Shown one piece after another: positions 8,160 to 16,513 of a stretch of 64,000 nucleotides of DNA. The notes below the pieces were generated by a model that ran no database searches, had not been told where the DNA came from, and saw nothing but the letters and a program-made list of their open reading frames with translations. The stretch is from NCBI GenBank assembly GCA_029259745.1, contig JAJDEO010000054.1:1-64000 (forward strand), in the 5' to 3' direction. Each line of letters starts with the position of its first letter. Position 1 is the first letter of the stretch. A program made the position numbers and the translations under genes. This DNA is from Planctomycetota bacterium (GTDB lineage Bacteria; Planctomycetota; B15-G4).

Positions 8160-9473
8160 ATGTCCCCTCTGGAGCGCCCGTTCGTGCCCTCGTCGTTTCG
8201 ATTCGTCCACGCTGCCGACCTGCACCTCGACACGCCGTATCGCTGTCGCACCGGCGAGCTGCGTCGCCAACTCCAAGCCGCCGGCCGCGCTGCCTTTCGC
8301 GCGCTGATCGACCTCTGTCTCGCCGAGCGTGTGCACGCGCTCGTGCTCGCGGGCGATGTCTTCGACCACGATCGTCTCACCCTCTCGACAGAGGGCTTCC
8401 TCGGCGACGAACTCACGCGCGTCACGCAGGCCGGGATCACCGTCGTCGCGATCAGCGGCAACCACGACCCGGGCCAGGAGCACGACCGCGCGCGTCCGAT
8501 CGGCTGGCCGACGGAGCGCTTCACGCTCGTCACCACGCACGAGACGCAGCAGATCGACGTCACGCACGGCGGCGAACTCGTCGGCACGATCGTTGCGTCG
8601 GGCCACCGCACGCATCGCGACACCGAGAACCTCGCGCAGGGCTACGACGTTCCACAGGTTGACGTGCCCGCCGTGGCGGTGTTGCACACGCAGGTCGAGA
8701 GCGCGCACGAGTCGGCCGCGCACCGCCCGTACGCACCGTGCTCCGTCGACGACCTGGCCGCGCGTGAGTTCGACTACTGGGCGCTCGGACATGTGCACCG
8801 CCGCCAGCGAGTGCTCGAACGTCCCACAGCACACTACTCCGGCAATCTCCAGGGCCGACACTTCGCCGAGACGGGCGCCAAGGGTGCGTTGGTCGTCGAG
8901 GTCGCGTCACGCGGCTCGGTGCCCGAGGTCACGTTCCGCCCGCTCGCGCCCGTGCGCTGGGAGCGCTTGGCGCTCGACGACCTCGACGATGCCGAGACGT
9001 TGGCCGACCTGACCGAGCGCGTGCGCCAAAAGTTCGACGTCGTGCGCGCGGGGTCCGACGTCCTCGACGACCAGCGCTGGATGTTGCGCGTTGAACTCTC
9101 GGGAGCCTGCCCGCTCGCTGCCGAGCTGCGCCGCGAAGACGAACTCGCCGAGCGCTTGGCAAGCGAGCTGTCGCGCCACGGCGTGCTCGACGTCGAGCTG
9201 CGCGATGTCGGCGTCACGGTGCCCGTCGACCTCGACGTCCACCGTCACCAGCCGCACCTGCTCGGCGAGGTGCTCGCCCTCTGCGAAGCCGCGCTCGAAG
9301 ACGACGCGCTGCTCGAACGCCTCGCCCCCGAACACCTCGCGCACAGCGACCTGCCCGGCGGCACATCCGACGACGCCCTGGCGGCCAAGCGCGACTACCT
9401 GCGCTCACTGCTCGAAGGGCTCGACCTCTCGGCGGCCGAGCTGCTGCTGCGTCCCGAGGGAGCGTCGCGATGA
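8160..9473 (+). CDS. SbcD/YhaO-like metallophosphoesterase nuclease (copy 1), 437 aa
   Basis: Calcineurin-like phosphoesterase of the DNA-repair nuclease type (SbcD, Mre11, YhaO). Metal-binding motifs are in order: D20-x-H22, GDVFD 65-69, GNHD 100-103, a His in VLHTQVES and GHVH 210-213. The C-terminal ~170 residues form the capping/partner-binding part. It should cut DNA ends with the ATPase encoded next, whose ATG overlaps this stop (ATGA). I chose the ATG at 8160; a TTG five codons earlier is possible. A paralogous gene with the same motif spacing lies at 18199-19527. The YhaO rather than SbcD assignment follows from the partner. Confidence 0.9.
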   Translation: MSPLERPFVPSSFRFVHAADLHLDTPYRCRTGELRRQLQAAGRAAFRALIDLCLAERVHALVLAGDVFDHDRLTLSTEGFLGDELTRVTQAGITVVAISGNHDPGQEHDRARPIGWPTERFTLVTTHETQQIDVTHGGELVGTIVASGHRTHRDTENLAQGYDVPQVDVPAVAVLHTQVESAHESAAHRPYAPCSVDDLAAREFDYWALGHVHRRQRVLERPTAHYSGNLQGRHFAETGAKGALVVEVASRGSVPEVTFRPLAPVRWERLALDDLDDAETLADLTERVRQKFDVVRAGSDVLDDQRWMLRVELSGACPLAAELRREDELAERLASELSRHGVLDVELRDVGVTVPVDLDVHRHQPHLLGEVLALCEAALEDDALLERLAPEHLAHSDLPGGTSDDALAAKRDYLRSLLEGLDLSAAELLLRPEGASR

Positions 9474-12400
9474 GGATCGACGGGTGGAACATCGAAGCCT
9501 TCGGCGCGCTGCAGAACTTCGTCGTCGACGACCTCGGCGACGCCGGCGTCGTCGTGATCCTGGGCGACAACGAGTCGGGCAAGTCGACGCTCGCGGCGTT
9601 CTTCGAGACGATGCTCTACGGTTTCCGGCCGGCGAGTCGCGACAAGCATCCCTACGTGCGCCAGGACAGCCAACGCGCCGAGGGCATGCTGCGGCTCGAG
9701 CTGTCCGACGGGCAGGTCGCCGAGGTTCATCGCCGGTTGCTCTCGGCGCCGAAGGGTCAGGCCACGATCACGCCACGTCCGCCGCGGCGCCGGCGTCGTC
9801 GCGAGCAAACGGGCCCGACGCTGTTCGAGGCCGGCGCCGACGGCGCGTCCGCAGAGGTCGCGCAGCCCGAGGCCCCCGCCACGAACGCCGCCGCCGTGCA
9901 AGTCGACATCGGCAACCAACCGCTCACGTGGGTCGAGGCCGTCCCGCGTCCCCTCTATCGCAGCCTGCACGCACTCACGCTCGACGACGCACGCGAACTC
10001 GATCAGGGCACGTGGGAGCAGGTCGAGGACCGTCTCCTCGGCGGCGCTCACCTGCCGTTCTTGCGCCCGGCGCGCGAAGCCATCGATGAGGCCTCGAGTC
10101 AGGCCGACGCCCTGTGGCGCGCCGACAATCGCGGCAAGCCACGCATCAAGCAGCTGCGCGACGAACTGCGCACAGCGCGGCAAGCACAGAGCGATGCGCG
10201 CGACCGGCATCGCCGCTTGCGCGAGATCCAGCGCGAGCTCAGCGACGTGGAAGCCCAGAGCACCGAGGCGCGACACGAACTCGAACGCCGTAAGCACGAC
10301 CTCGCGCGCGCGCAGCTCGCCGTGCGTTGGCGTGCGATCCAGGCTCTCGAACAACGCGCCGACGCCGTGCTCGCCGATGTCACCCTGCCGGCCGACCCAC
10401 AGACCACGCGCGCCGAGATGCTGCGTCGTGTCGAAGAACTCGACGAGCAGCTCGACGAGAAGCTGCGCGCGCGGGCGCGTCACCGCGCCGAAACCGAGCC
10501 GTCGGACGAAGCGCAGGCGCTGCTCGCGGAGGCCGATGAGATCTCCGCGCTCGGCGCCGTCCGGGGCGCACACGACCAGGACCTCCGCGATGTCGACGAC
10601 CTCGGCCGCACGGCGACGGCGCTCGACGCAACGTTCGCGGAGCGCGCGCGCGGCTGGTTCGACGGGGAGATCGACACGGCGCTGCTGGAGTCGCTCGACG
10701 GAGCCACGCTGTCCGACCTCGCCGAACGCGTCGAGCACGCCGAGCGAACGGTGATCGATGTCGAGCGCGCACACGATGCCGCGCAGGCCGCGCATCGCAA
10801 AGCAACACGTCAGCTCGACGCCCTGCCGAGCGCCGAGGCCGAACGCGAGTCGCGCGCCCAGCTCACGAAGCTCCGTCAGCTCTCCGAGCTCGAGAGTCTG
10901 CTGCGCATGCCGTTGTTTCAGCGCGACGTCGTCGACGCGCGCCCGGGCGACCAGCGCACGAGTCGCTCCGTGGCCATCGCGCTCGTCATCCTCGGCTCCG
11001 TGCTGGCCGTCGTCGCCGTGGTATTCCCGGCCGATGAGATCCTGCTGTCGTTCGTCATCGCCGCGATCGGCGCGCAGTTCATCATCGGCGCCCTGATCCT
11101 CGTCGCGCTCGATCGACGCCGCGCGCCCCAGGCCGTCGCCTCGCCGCTGGCGCAACGCGACGAGCTCCGGGCCGACCTCGGGATCAACGAAGGCGATACA
11201 GAGACGGCGATCGACACGGCCGAGGACACCGTGCGGCGTGCCACCTGGCGCACTGCCATCGAGCGCGAGATCGCCTCGACGTCCGAGCATGCCGCCGAGG
11301 CCGAGCGGGCCGTCGCGCTGGCCCACGAGGCGCGCGACAAGGCACGCTCGAGTTTCCTCTCGGCGCTCGCAGGTTGGCCGCTCACCGACCGGGCGCGCAA
11401 GGCCCCGACCACAGCGCTCGTCGCGGCGCTCGACCGCGTGGCGTCCGTGGCGCGCGAACGCGCCGAGGCCCAGATCCGACTCGACGCGGCCTCGCAGCGC
11501 GTCGAAGAGCGGCGGCGCCGGGCGAATGCGCTCGTCGCCCGGCTCGATGTCGCAGCGGGCGACGAACCGATGAGCCCGATCGCGACGCTGGCACGCAAGC
11601 TTTCCGACGCTCAACAGCTCGCCGGCAGAGCGGAGCTGGCACGCCGTGAGTTGCCGGAGGTCGACGCACTCATCGAAAAGCTCGACGCGCGCAAGCGGGA
11701 GGCCACGACCGAACTGGCCGCGCTGGAAACCACGCTCGCGGAGCTCGGTGACGGTGAACGTCACGACGTCGCAGCGATCGAGAGTGGCCTGGCCCACGCG
11801 GTCGCGGCCATTGATGCCCGGCGACAGGCGCGCGCGCGCCGCGAGGCGCTCGACGACGGCTGGGAAGACATGCTCGCCGAGGGCGCCGAGGAGATCGACG
11901 AACTCGAGACGACGGCCGCCGTCGCGGAGCTCGAAGAGCGTTTGGGTGACTTGCGCCACCGCCGCGGATCGCTCGAAGAAGAGCGCCGCACGCTGGGATC
12001 GCTGGCCACGCTCGACGACGCCGACGGCGCGCTGGCCGCGCTCGAGGACGAGATCACGCACGTCGAGCGGCAGCGTGATCGCTGGGCGCTGTTGGCCTCG
12101 CTCGTCCGCGAAGGCGACCGCCGCTACCGCCAAGAACACCAACCCGACGTCGTGCGCCGGGCCTCGCGCGATATCGCCGCACTGACGGGCGGACGCTACA
12201 CGGCTCTCGATGTCGAGTCGGTCGACGGTCGCTCGCGCCTGCGCGTCGTCCCCGCCGGTGACGTCTACCCACGCCCGGTCGAGAGCGCCCACCGCCCGCT
12301 GAGCCGCGGCACCCGCGAGCAGATCCACCTCGCCTTTCGCCTCGCCCTGGCCGAACACCTCGACGCCGCCGAGCCCCTGCCGCTGCTGCTCGACGAGATG

Positions 12401-12613
12401 CTGATGACGTGGGACCCGAAGCGCCTCGACGAAGGTGCGGCGCGGTTGGGGCGCGTCGGCAAGAACCGCCAGGTGTTCGTGTTCACGTGCCAGCCCGAGC
12501 TCGCCTCGCGCCTGTCACGCGCGATCGGTGCGCGGATCGTGAAGACGCCTTCACTCCCGCCGGTGGCCGAGGCGCCTTCGGTGGCCGAGACGGCGCCCAC
12601 GCCGAACGAGTAA
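9470..12613 (+). CDS. YhaN-like SMC/Rad50-type ATPase with mid-protein membrane helices (copy 1), 1047 aa
   Basis: ABC-type ATPase of the YhaN/SbcC class. Walker A is GDNESGKST at 32-40, the ABC signature is LSRGTREQIHLAF near the C-terminus, and Walker B is LPLLLDE at ~970-976. Between the heads are two long charged coiled-coil arms. Where SbcC has a zinc hook, this protein has two hydrophobic helices at about 500-548 (SVAIALVILGSVLAVVAVVF and a second of similar length), which would anchor the hinge in the membrane as in the YhaN family. An Arg-run (PPRRRRRRE) followed by a low-complexity stretch near 105-145 is inserted in the N-terminal head and is absent from copy 2. Translationally coupled to the nuclease by ATGA. 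Likely role: end processing or nucleoid-membrane DNA repair. Confidence 0.9.
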   Translation: MRIDGWNIEAFGALQNFVVDDLGDAGVVVILGDNESGKSTLAAFFETMLYGFRPASRDKHPYVRQDSQRAEGMLRLELSDGQVAEVHRRLLSAPKGQATITPRPPRRRRRREQTGPTLFEAGADGASAEVAQPEAPATNAAAVQVDIGNQPLTWVEAVPRPLYRSLHALTLDDARELDQGTWEQVEDRLLGGAHLPFLRPAREAIDEASSQADALWRADNRGKPRIKQLRDELRTARQAQSDARDRHRRLREIQRELSDVEAQSTEARHELERRKHDLARAQLAVRWRAIQALEQRADAVLADVTLPADPQTTRAEMLRRVEELDEQLDEKLRARARHRAETEPSDEAQALLAEADEISALGAVRGAHDQDLRDVDDLGRTATALDATFAERARGWFDGEIDTALLESLDGATLSDLAERVEHAERTVIDVERAHDAAQAAHRKATRQLDALPSAEAERESRAQLTKLRQLSELESLLRMPLFQRDVVDARPGDQRTSRSVAIALVILGSVLAVVAVVFPADEILLSFVIAAIGAQFIIGALILVALDRRRAPQAVASPLAQRDELRADLGINEGDTETAIDTAEDTVRRATWRTAIEREIASTSEHAAEAERAVALAHEARDKARSSFLSALAGWPLTDRARKAPTTALVAALDRVASVARERAEAQIRLDAASQRVEERRRRANALVARLDVAAGDEPMSPIATLARKLSDAQQLAGRAELARRELPEVDALIEKLDARKREATTELAALETTLAELGDGERHDVAAIESGLAHAVAAIDARRQARARREALDDGWEDMLAEGAEEIDELETTAAVAELEERLGDLRHRRGSLEEERRTLGSLATLDDADGALAALEDEITHVERQRDRWALLASLVREGDRRYRQEHQPDVVRRASRDIAALTGGRYTALDVESVDGRSRLRVVPAGDVYPRPVESAHRPLSRGTREQIHLAFRLALAEHLDAAEPLPLLLDEMLMTWDPKRLDEGAARLGRVGKNRQVFVFTCQPELASRLSRAIGARIVKTPSLPPVAEAPSVAETAPTPNE

Positions 12614-12623
12614 AGTGGCGGGC

Positions 12624-13304
12624 ATGCAACCCGCCGAGTTCGTCCCGCTCACCGATCGCTACGTCCCGACCACCTCGCCCGAGGAGGCCTCGGCGGCGTT
12701 TCACGACGTCATGCGTCGTCGTCGCACCGTGCGCATGTTCAGCGACGCGCCGGTCTCGCGCGAGACGATCGAGAACGTCGTGCGCACGGCGACGACCGCG
12801 CCGAGCGGTGCGAACAAGCAGCCGTGGCGCTTCGTCTGCGTGCAGGACCCGGAGATCAAGCGCAAGATCCGCGAGGCCGCCGAGGAAGAGGAGCGCGAGT
12901 TCTACGGCTCGCGCGCGGGCCAGCGCTGGCTCGAGGATCTCGCGCCGCTCGGCACCGACGAGAACAAGGAGTTCCTCGAGATTGCGCCGTGGCTGATCGT
13001 CGTCTTCAAGTGCGTGAAGGGCGACGACGGCGGCGCGGTCTATTACCCGGCCGAGTCGGTTGGCATCGCCACGGGCTTCCTGCTCGCGGCCGCCCACCAC
13101 GCGGGTCTCGCGACGGTCACGCACACGCCGAGCCCGATGAACTTCCTCTCCGAAGTCCTCGGCCGCCCGGCCCACGAGCGCGCCTTCGTGCTCGTCCCCG
13201 TCGGCTACCCATCCGACGATTGCATGGTCCCCGCCGAGGCGCTTCATCGCCGCCCGCTCGACGAGGTCATGATCATCGATCGCGGAAACGGTTCACCCGC
13301 CTGA
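12624..13304 (+). CDS. Iodotyrosine deiodinase-like nitroreductase, 226 aa
   Basis: Flavin reductase of the iodotyrosine deiodinase branch. RRRRTVRMFSDAPVSRETIE, APSGANKQPWRF, the lid EEEEREFYGSR with RWLEDLAPLGT, ESVGIATGFLL, THTPSPMNFL and VPVGYPSDD all fit that branch. Bacterial relatives reductively dehalogenate halotyrosines or reduce related phenols; the physiological substrate here is unknown. The ATG at 12624 is preferred, with GTG at 12615 possible; either lies within a dozen bases of the preceding ATPase stop, so the gene is probably the third member of that operon. Confidence 0.85.
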   Translation: MQPAEFVPLTDRYVPTTSPEEASAAFHDVMRRRRTVRMFSDAPVSRETIENVVRTATTAPSGANKQPWRFVCVQDPEIKRKIREAAEEEEREFYGSRAGQRWLEDLAPLGTDENKEFLEIAPWLIVVFKCVKGDDGGAVYYPAESVGIATGFLLAAAHHAGLATVTHTPSPMNFLSEVLGRPAHERAFVLVPVGYPSDDCMVPAEALHRRPLDEVMIIDRGNGSPA

Positions 13305-14283
13305 TTCTCGGACGATCTGCTGCGGTCGCCTCTGATTCCCTCCTGCCCGTGTTGAAGCGACGTTTCTGACCCTCGCCGGTCAACCCTGGTCAGAAGCCGC
13401 GCTTCGCCTTGCCAGCAAGGCCCGGCCGTGAATCATCCGCGTCAACCGCCTGTCGCGGTCCGTGCGCACGGGTGCGCCTTGAGACAAGCGGCTCGCGGCT
13501 CGCCGCGGCTGCCGACGGCACGCACCGACGCGTGGGCCGGCGCCCCGGAAAAGTCATCTCTCGCGTCGGTGCGTGAGATCGCCGGCAAATCGGGGGATTG
13601 ACGCGCGCCTGTGCAGCTCGCGCGACGAACTCATGCGTGTGCTCGCGCGCGACTTCGGATTTTGTCGCCGCGAAAAGCGGGGTTCGTGCGGATACGGGGT
13701 CCAGATACGGACGTCGTGGCAACACGGCGCTGAAAAGGGACGAAGCGGACCCGAGACGGCAAGGACCAACGATGCGAATGACGAGGCGGGCGTTCGACGC
13801 AAGTATCCATCGTCGGACACCAGAGCCGACTGTGAAGGCCCTACCAGCCCTTGGCGGAAGTCATCGGGCTTCATGAAACGGGAGTGCACGCAGCATGAGC
13901 GGAAGGTTGCTGAAGTGTTTCGACAACGCCGAGTGACACAGATTTCGGCAAGTCGACAGCAACTCCCGGACCGCTCCTCCCGCAAGTCGTCGCACATCTG
14001 CGACGAAATCGCTGATTCGAAGATCTTGGCGAATCGGCTGTCGACACTTCGCCATGCGCGTCGTCCTGGCCTGCCGTGCATGGCAGTTCTCTGACGCGCC
14101 GCTGCGATGAGGAACTGCCGCTGTGGTTTTCGCAGCCATGCGGTGTCCCTCAGAGAGAACCGGACAATTGGGGACAGCGAAGAGCTGGGCAATCTGCCGA
14201 AGAGAATCGAGTTCGGCCCGGGGCGAGAATCCGCTTGGGATCGCCGGAGACGATTCGTCGGAATCGGAAAAGGTGGAGGAGGA
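13305..14283. other. 979-base stretch without a convincing gene
   Basis: This is the largest gap in the window. Open frames on both strands here lack ribosome-binding sites, lack the GC-biased third positions of the neighbours, and overlap one another. A hairpin lies at 13362-13397. The last ~180 bases must hold the promoter for the exported protein at 14284, but no clear -35/-10 or -24/-12 site is visible. The stretch may hold remains of a lost gene or an unrecognised RNA; I see no direct evidence for either. Confidence 0.4.
13362..13397 (+). terminator. Possible terminator hairpin after the nitroreductase
   Basis: Arms 13362-13371 and 13388-13397 pair over ten positions (core TTCTGACC/GGTCAGAA, one wobble) around a 16-base loop, about 60 bases past the stop. 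No T-run follows, so this is only a candidate. Confidence 0.3.
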
Positions 14284-15384
14284 ATGATGAACACACTGAT
14301 GACGCGTGTGGCGCTGGGCGTCGCACTGACCGTGATGCCGGCCTCGGCACTGAGCCAAGTTGAATCCACAGCGCTGGTGAGCGCGGCCAAGGAACTCGAG
14401 TTCGACATCGGTCGCAAGACCGTCACCGGCGCGAAGGTCGAATCCAAACTGCGCCCCGCGATCGTGATCGCGCTGAACGACTGGGCGCCGCTCGCACGCG
14501 AGCTCGGCCTCAACGTCGTCGTCTGCGAGGAAGCCGACTGCATCCTGCTCGGCACCGTCGACCGCAAGAGCTTGCGCGAACCCGCCAAGAGCATCGACGA
14601 GGCTCACGAGCTGTTCGCCGATCTCCTCGCTGCGGCCGCCGAACGCGACTACGAACGCCTCCCCGAACCGCGCGCCGCCGTCGGCTTCCTGTTCGACCGC
14701 GAGGGCTTCGGGAGCGACGCCTGGGACGTCATCCTCGACGAACTCGCCGACCGCCGCTTCCTCATGGAGAGCACGGCCGAGCAGTACAAGCGCGACCCCG
14801 GGCCCCTGGCACTACGTCGCGACCTCGTGTTCCTCCAGTCGACGGACGATCTCGCAGGCGATGCCGGCGCAGGTGACGACGAGTTCCGTCTCGAGAACGA
14901 AGTGGCGCACAAGTACACCCAAGCGCTTGTCCGCCAGCACTTCGGTCAGGTTCCCGAGGCACTGCGCTACGGCATGGGTTACGTCGCCGAGCAGCGCGTG
15001 CACGGCGACATCTACACCTTCAACATGTCCGGCTTCGTGTCGACCGACCACCACTTCGGATGGCCGAAGAAGGTGGCCGACTTCACGAAGGACGTCTCGA
15101 AGGACTGGACGCCGACGAAGGCGTTGCTCGACGAGACAGCGTCCGGCCTCGCCGAACCATCACAGATGTTCGCCTGGGCGACGCTCGACTACCTGAACTC
15201 CAAAGAGCCCGAGCTGCTGTGCGACATGCTCACGCGCCTCGCCGACGCCCACGCCGACAACGACCCGCAAGACCGCGCGATGTCCTACAACGGCGACGAG
15301 GATGAGACGGTCGCGATCCTCGACGAATGCTGCGCCGACATCACGGCAAAGACCCTCGGCAAGCACATCAAGCGCGTAAGGTGA
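14284..15384 (+). CDS. Exported protein with degenerate zincin-like motif, 366 aa
   Basis: Begins with ATGATG behind a strong GGAGGAGG site and a signal peptide ending near ASALSQ. The middle resembles secreted gluzincin-type peptidases of Planctomycetota: residues 205-209 read N-E-V-A-H where HExxH is expected, and the following LRYGMGYVAE at 227-236 matches the usual WLxEGLAEY except that the glutamate metal ligand is replaced by Tyr229. Two of three zinc ligands are therefore missing, so it is probably an inactive peptidase fold used for binding. The C-terminus has three more cysteines and no membrane segment. It converges on the VWA gene with 16 bases between stops. The family assignment is inference from local pattern only. 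Confidence 0.7.
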   Translation: MMNTLMTRVALGVALTVMPASALSQVESTALVSAAKELEFDIGRKTVTGAKVESKLRPAIVIALNDWAPLARELGLNVVVCEEADCILLGTVDRKSLREPAKSIDEAHELFADLLAAAAERDYERLPEPRAAVGFLFDREGFGSDAWDVILDELADRRFLMESTAEQYKRDPGPLALRRDLVFLQSTDDLAGDAGAGDDEFRLENEVAHKYTQALVRQHFGQVPEALRYGMGYVAEQRVHGDIYTFNMSGFVSTDHHFGWPKKVADFTKDVSKDWTPTKALLDETASGLAEPSQMFAWATLDYLNSKEPELLCDMLTRLADAHADNDPQDRAMSYNGDEDETVAILDECCADITAKTLGKHIKRVR

Positions 15385-15400
15385 CGCGCCGCCCAGCCCC

Positions 15401-16510
15401 CTACCGCACCGAACGTCGACGGTTGCGCATGTAGTCGACGAGCACGAACGAACCGATGTCGTCGGGGCGACTGTAGTAGGCGCGACCGTGATTCACTTCC
15501 GTGAACGTCTCGATGAAGTTCACGAGCACGGGTTCGTCGGTGAGCATGAACGTCGTGATCGGGATGTTGAGGCGACGGCACTGCGCGGCTTCGTCGAGCG
15601 TCGCGTTGACGATGCGCTCGTCGAGACCGAAGGGGTTCTTGTAGAGGTCGCCGTTGCGTTCCGTGATCACCGAGGGCTTGCCGTCCGTGATCATGAACAC
15701 CTGACGGTTGGCCTGGCGCGTCGTGCGCAGGATGTCCTGGGCCATGCGCAGGCCGGCCTTCGTGTTCGTGTGGAACGGTCCGACACCGAGGTACGGAAGA
15801 TCGTCGAGCGGGACGACACTGGCTTCGTCACCGAAAGTCACGACGTGTAGCGCGTCCTTCGGGTACTTGGTCTTGATCAACTCGGTGAGCGCGAGAGCCA
15901 CGCGCTTGGCCGGCGTGATGCGGTCCTCACCGTAGAGGATCATCGAGTGGCTGATGTCGATCAGAAGCACCGTTGCGCATGACGAGGCGTGCTCGGTTTC
16001 GTACACCTGCAGGTCGTCCTCGGTGATCGACAGCTCGCCGCTGCCACCGAAGGCCGTGCGCTTCAAAGCGTTCGACACTGTTCCCGGGGCGTCGAGCAAC
16101 GACAGCGAGTCGCCGAACTCGTAGGGACGCGTTTCGGGAAGCCGCTCGTTGCCGACACCCCCGTGCGGTGTGCGGTGATCGCCGGCGGCGTCGCGCTGCA
16201 AGTTGCCGAAGATGGCGTCGAGCGAATCGCTGCGGATGATCTGCTCGCCGCGTTTCGTCAGCTGCATGCGGCCCTTGGCGTCCGTCGAAACGGCCCTCTG
16301 ATCTTCGAGATACCGACGCACGTCATCGATCGTGAAGCGTTCGTTGAAGAGCCCGTTGCGACGACCCCACTCTTCCATGTGCTGCAGCGCCAGCTCGACG
16401 TCACCGTTCGTCTGCAACAACAGGTGATTGAAGATCTCGTGGAGCTGCTGCAACAGCTTGCGCAGGTTGCGTTCCAGCGGATCGAAGCGGCTGTAGCGGA
16501 ACTCGACCAT
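15401..16510 (-). CDS. VWA-domain protein partnered with MoxR-like ATPase, 369 aa
   Basis: An N-terminal helical region (~1-150) precedes a von Willebrand A domain with the metal-ion adhesion motif D185-I-S-H-S189, then TNTKAGLRMAQDIL and MITDGKPS, the second and third coordinating loops. There is no signal peptide, so it acts in the cytoplasm. The MoxR-like ATPase gene ends three bases upstream, and such pairs form AAA+/VWA chaperone complexes that insert metal or remodel client enzymes, as with BchI/BchD or CbbQ/CbbO. No client enzyme is encoded beside the pair, so the target is open. Confidence 0.87.
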   Translation of the reverse strand: MVEFRYSRFDPLERNLRKLLQQLHEIFNHLLLQTNGDVELALQHMEEWGRRNGLFNERFTIDDVRRYLEDQRAVSTDAKGRMQLTKRGEQIIRSDSLDAIFGNLQRDAAGDHRTPHGGVGNERLPETRPYEFGDSLSLLDAPGTVSNALKRTAFGGSGELSITEDDLQVYETEHASSCATVLLIDISHSMILYGEDRITPAKRVALALTELIKTKYPKDALHVVTFGDEASVVPLDDLPYLGVGPFHTNTKAGLRMAQDILRTTRQANRQVFMITDGKPSVITERNGDLYKNPFGLDERIVNATLDEAAQCRRLNIPITTFMLTDEPVLVNFIETFTEVNHGRAYYSRPDDIGSFVLVDYMRNRRRSVR

Positions 16511-16513
16511 GGC

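Noticed and set aside
9395-12358. 987-codon minus-strand open frame over the ATPase copy 1
   Set aside because: Shadow of the plus-strand gene; no motif, and the ATPase motifs on the plus strand are unmistakable.
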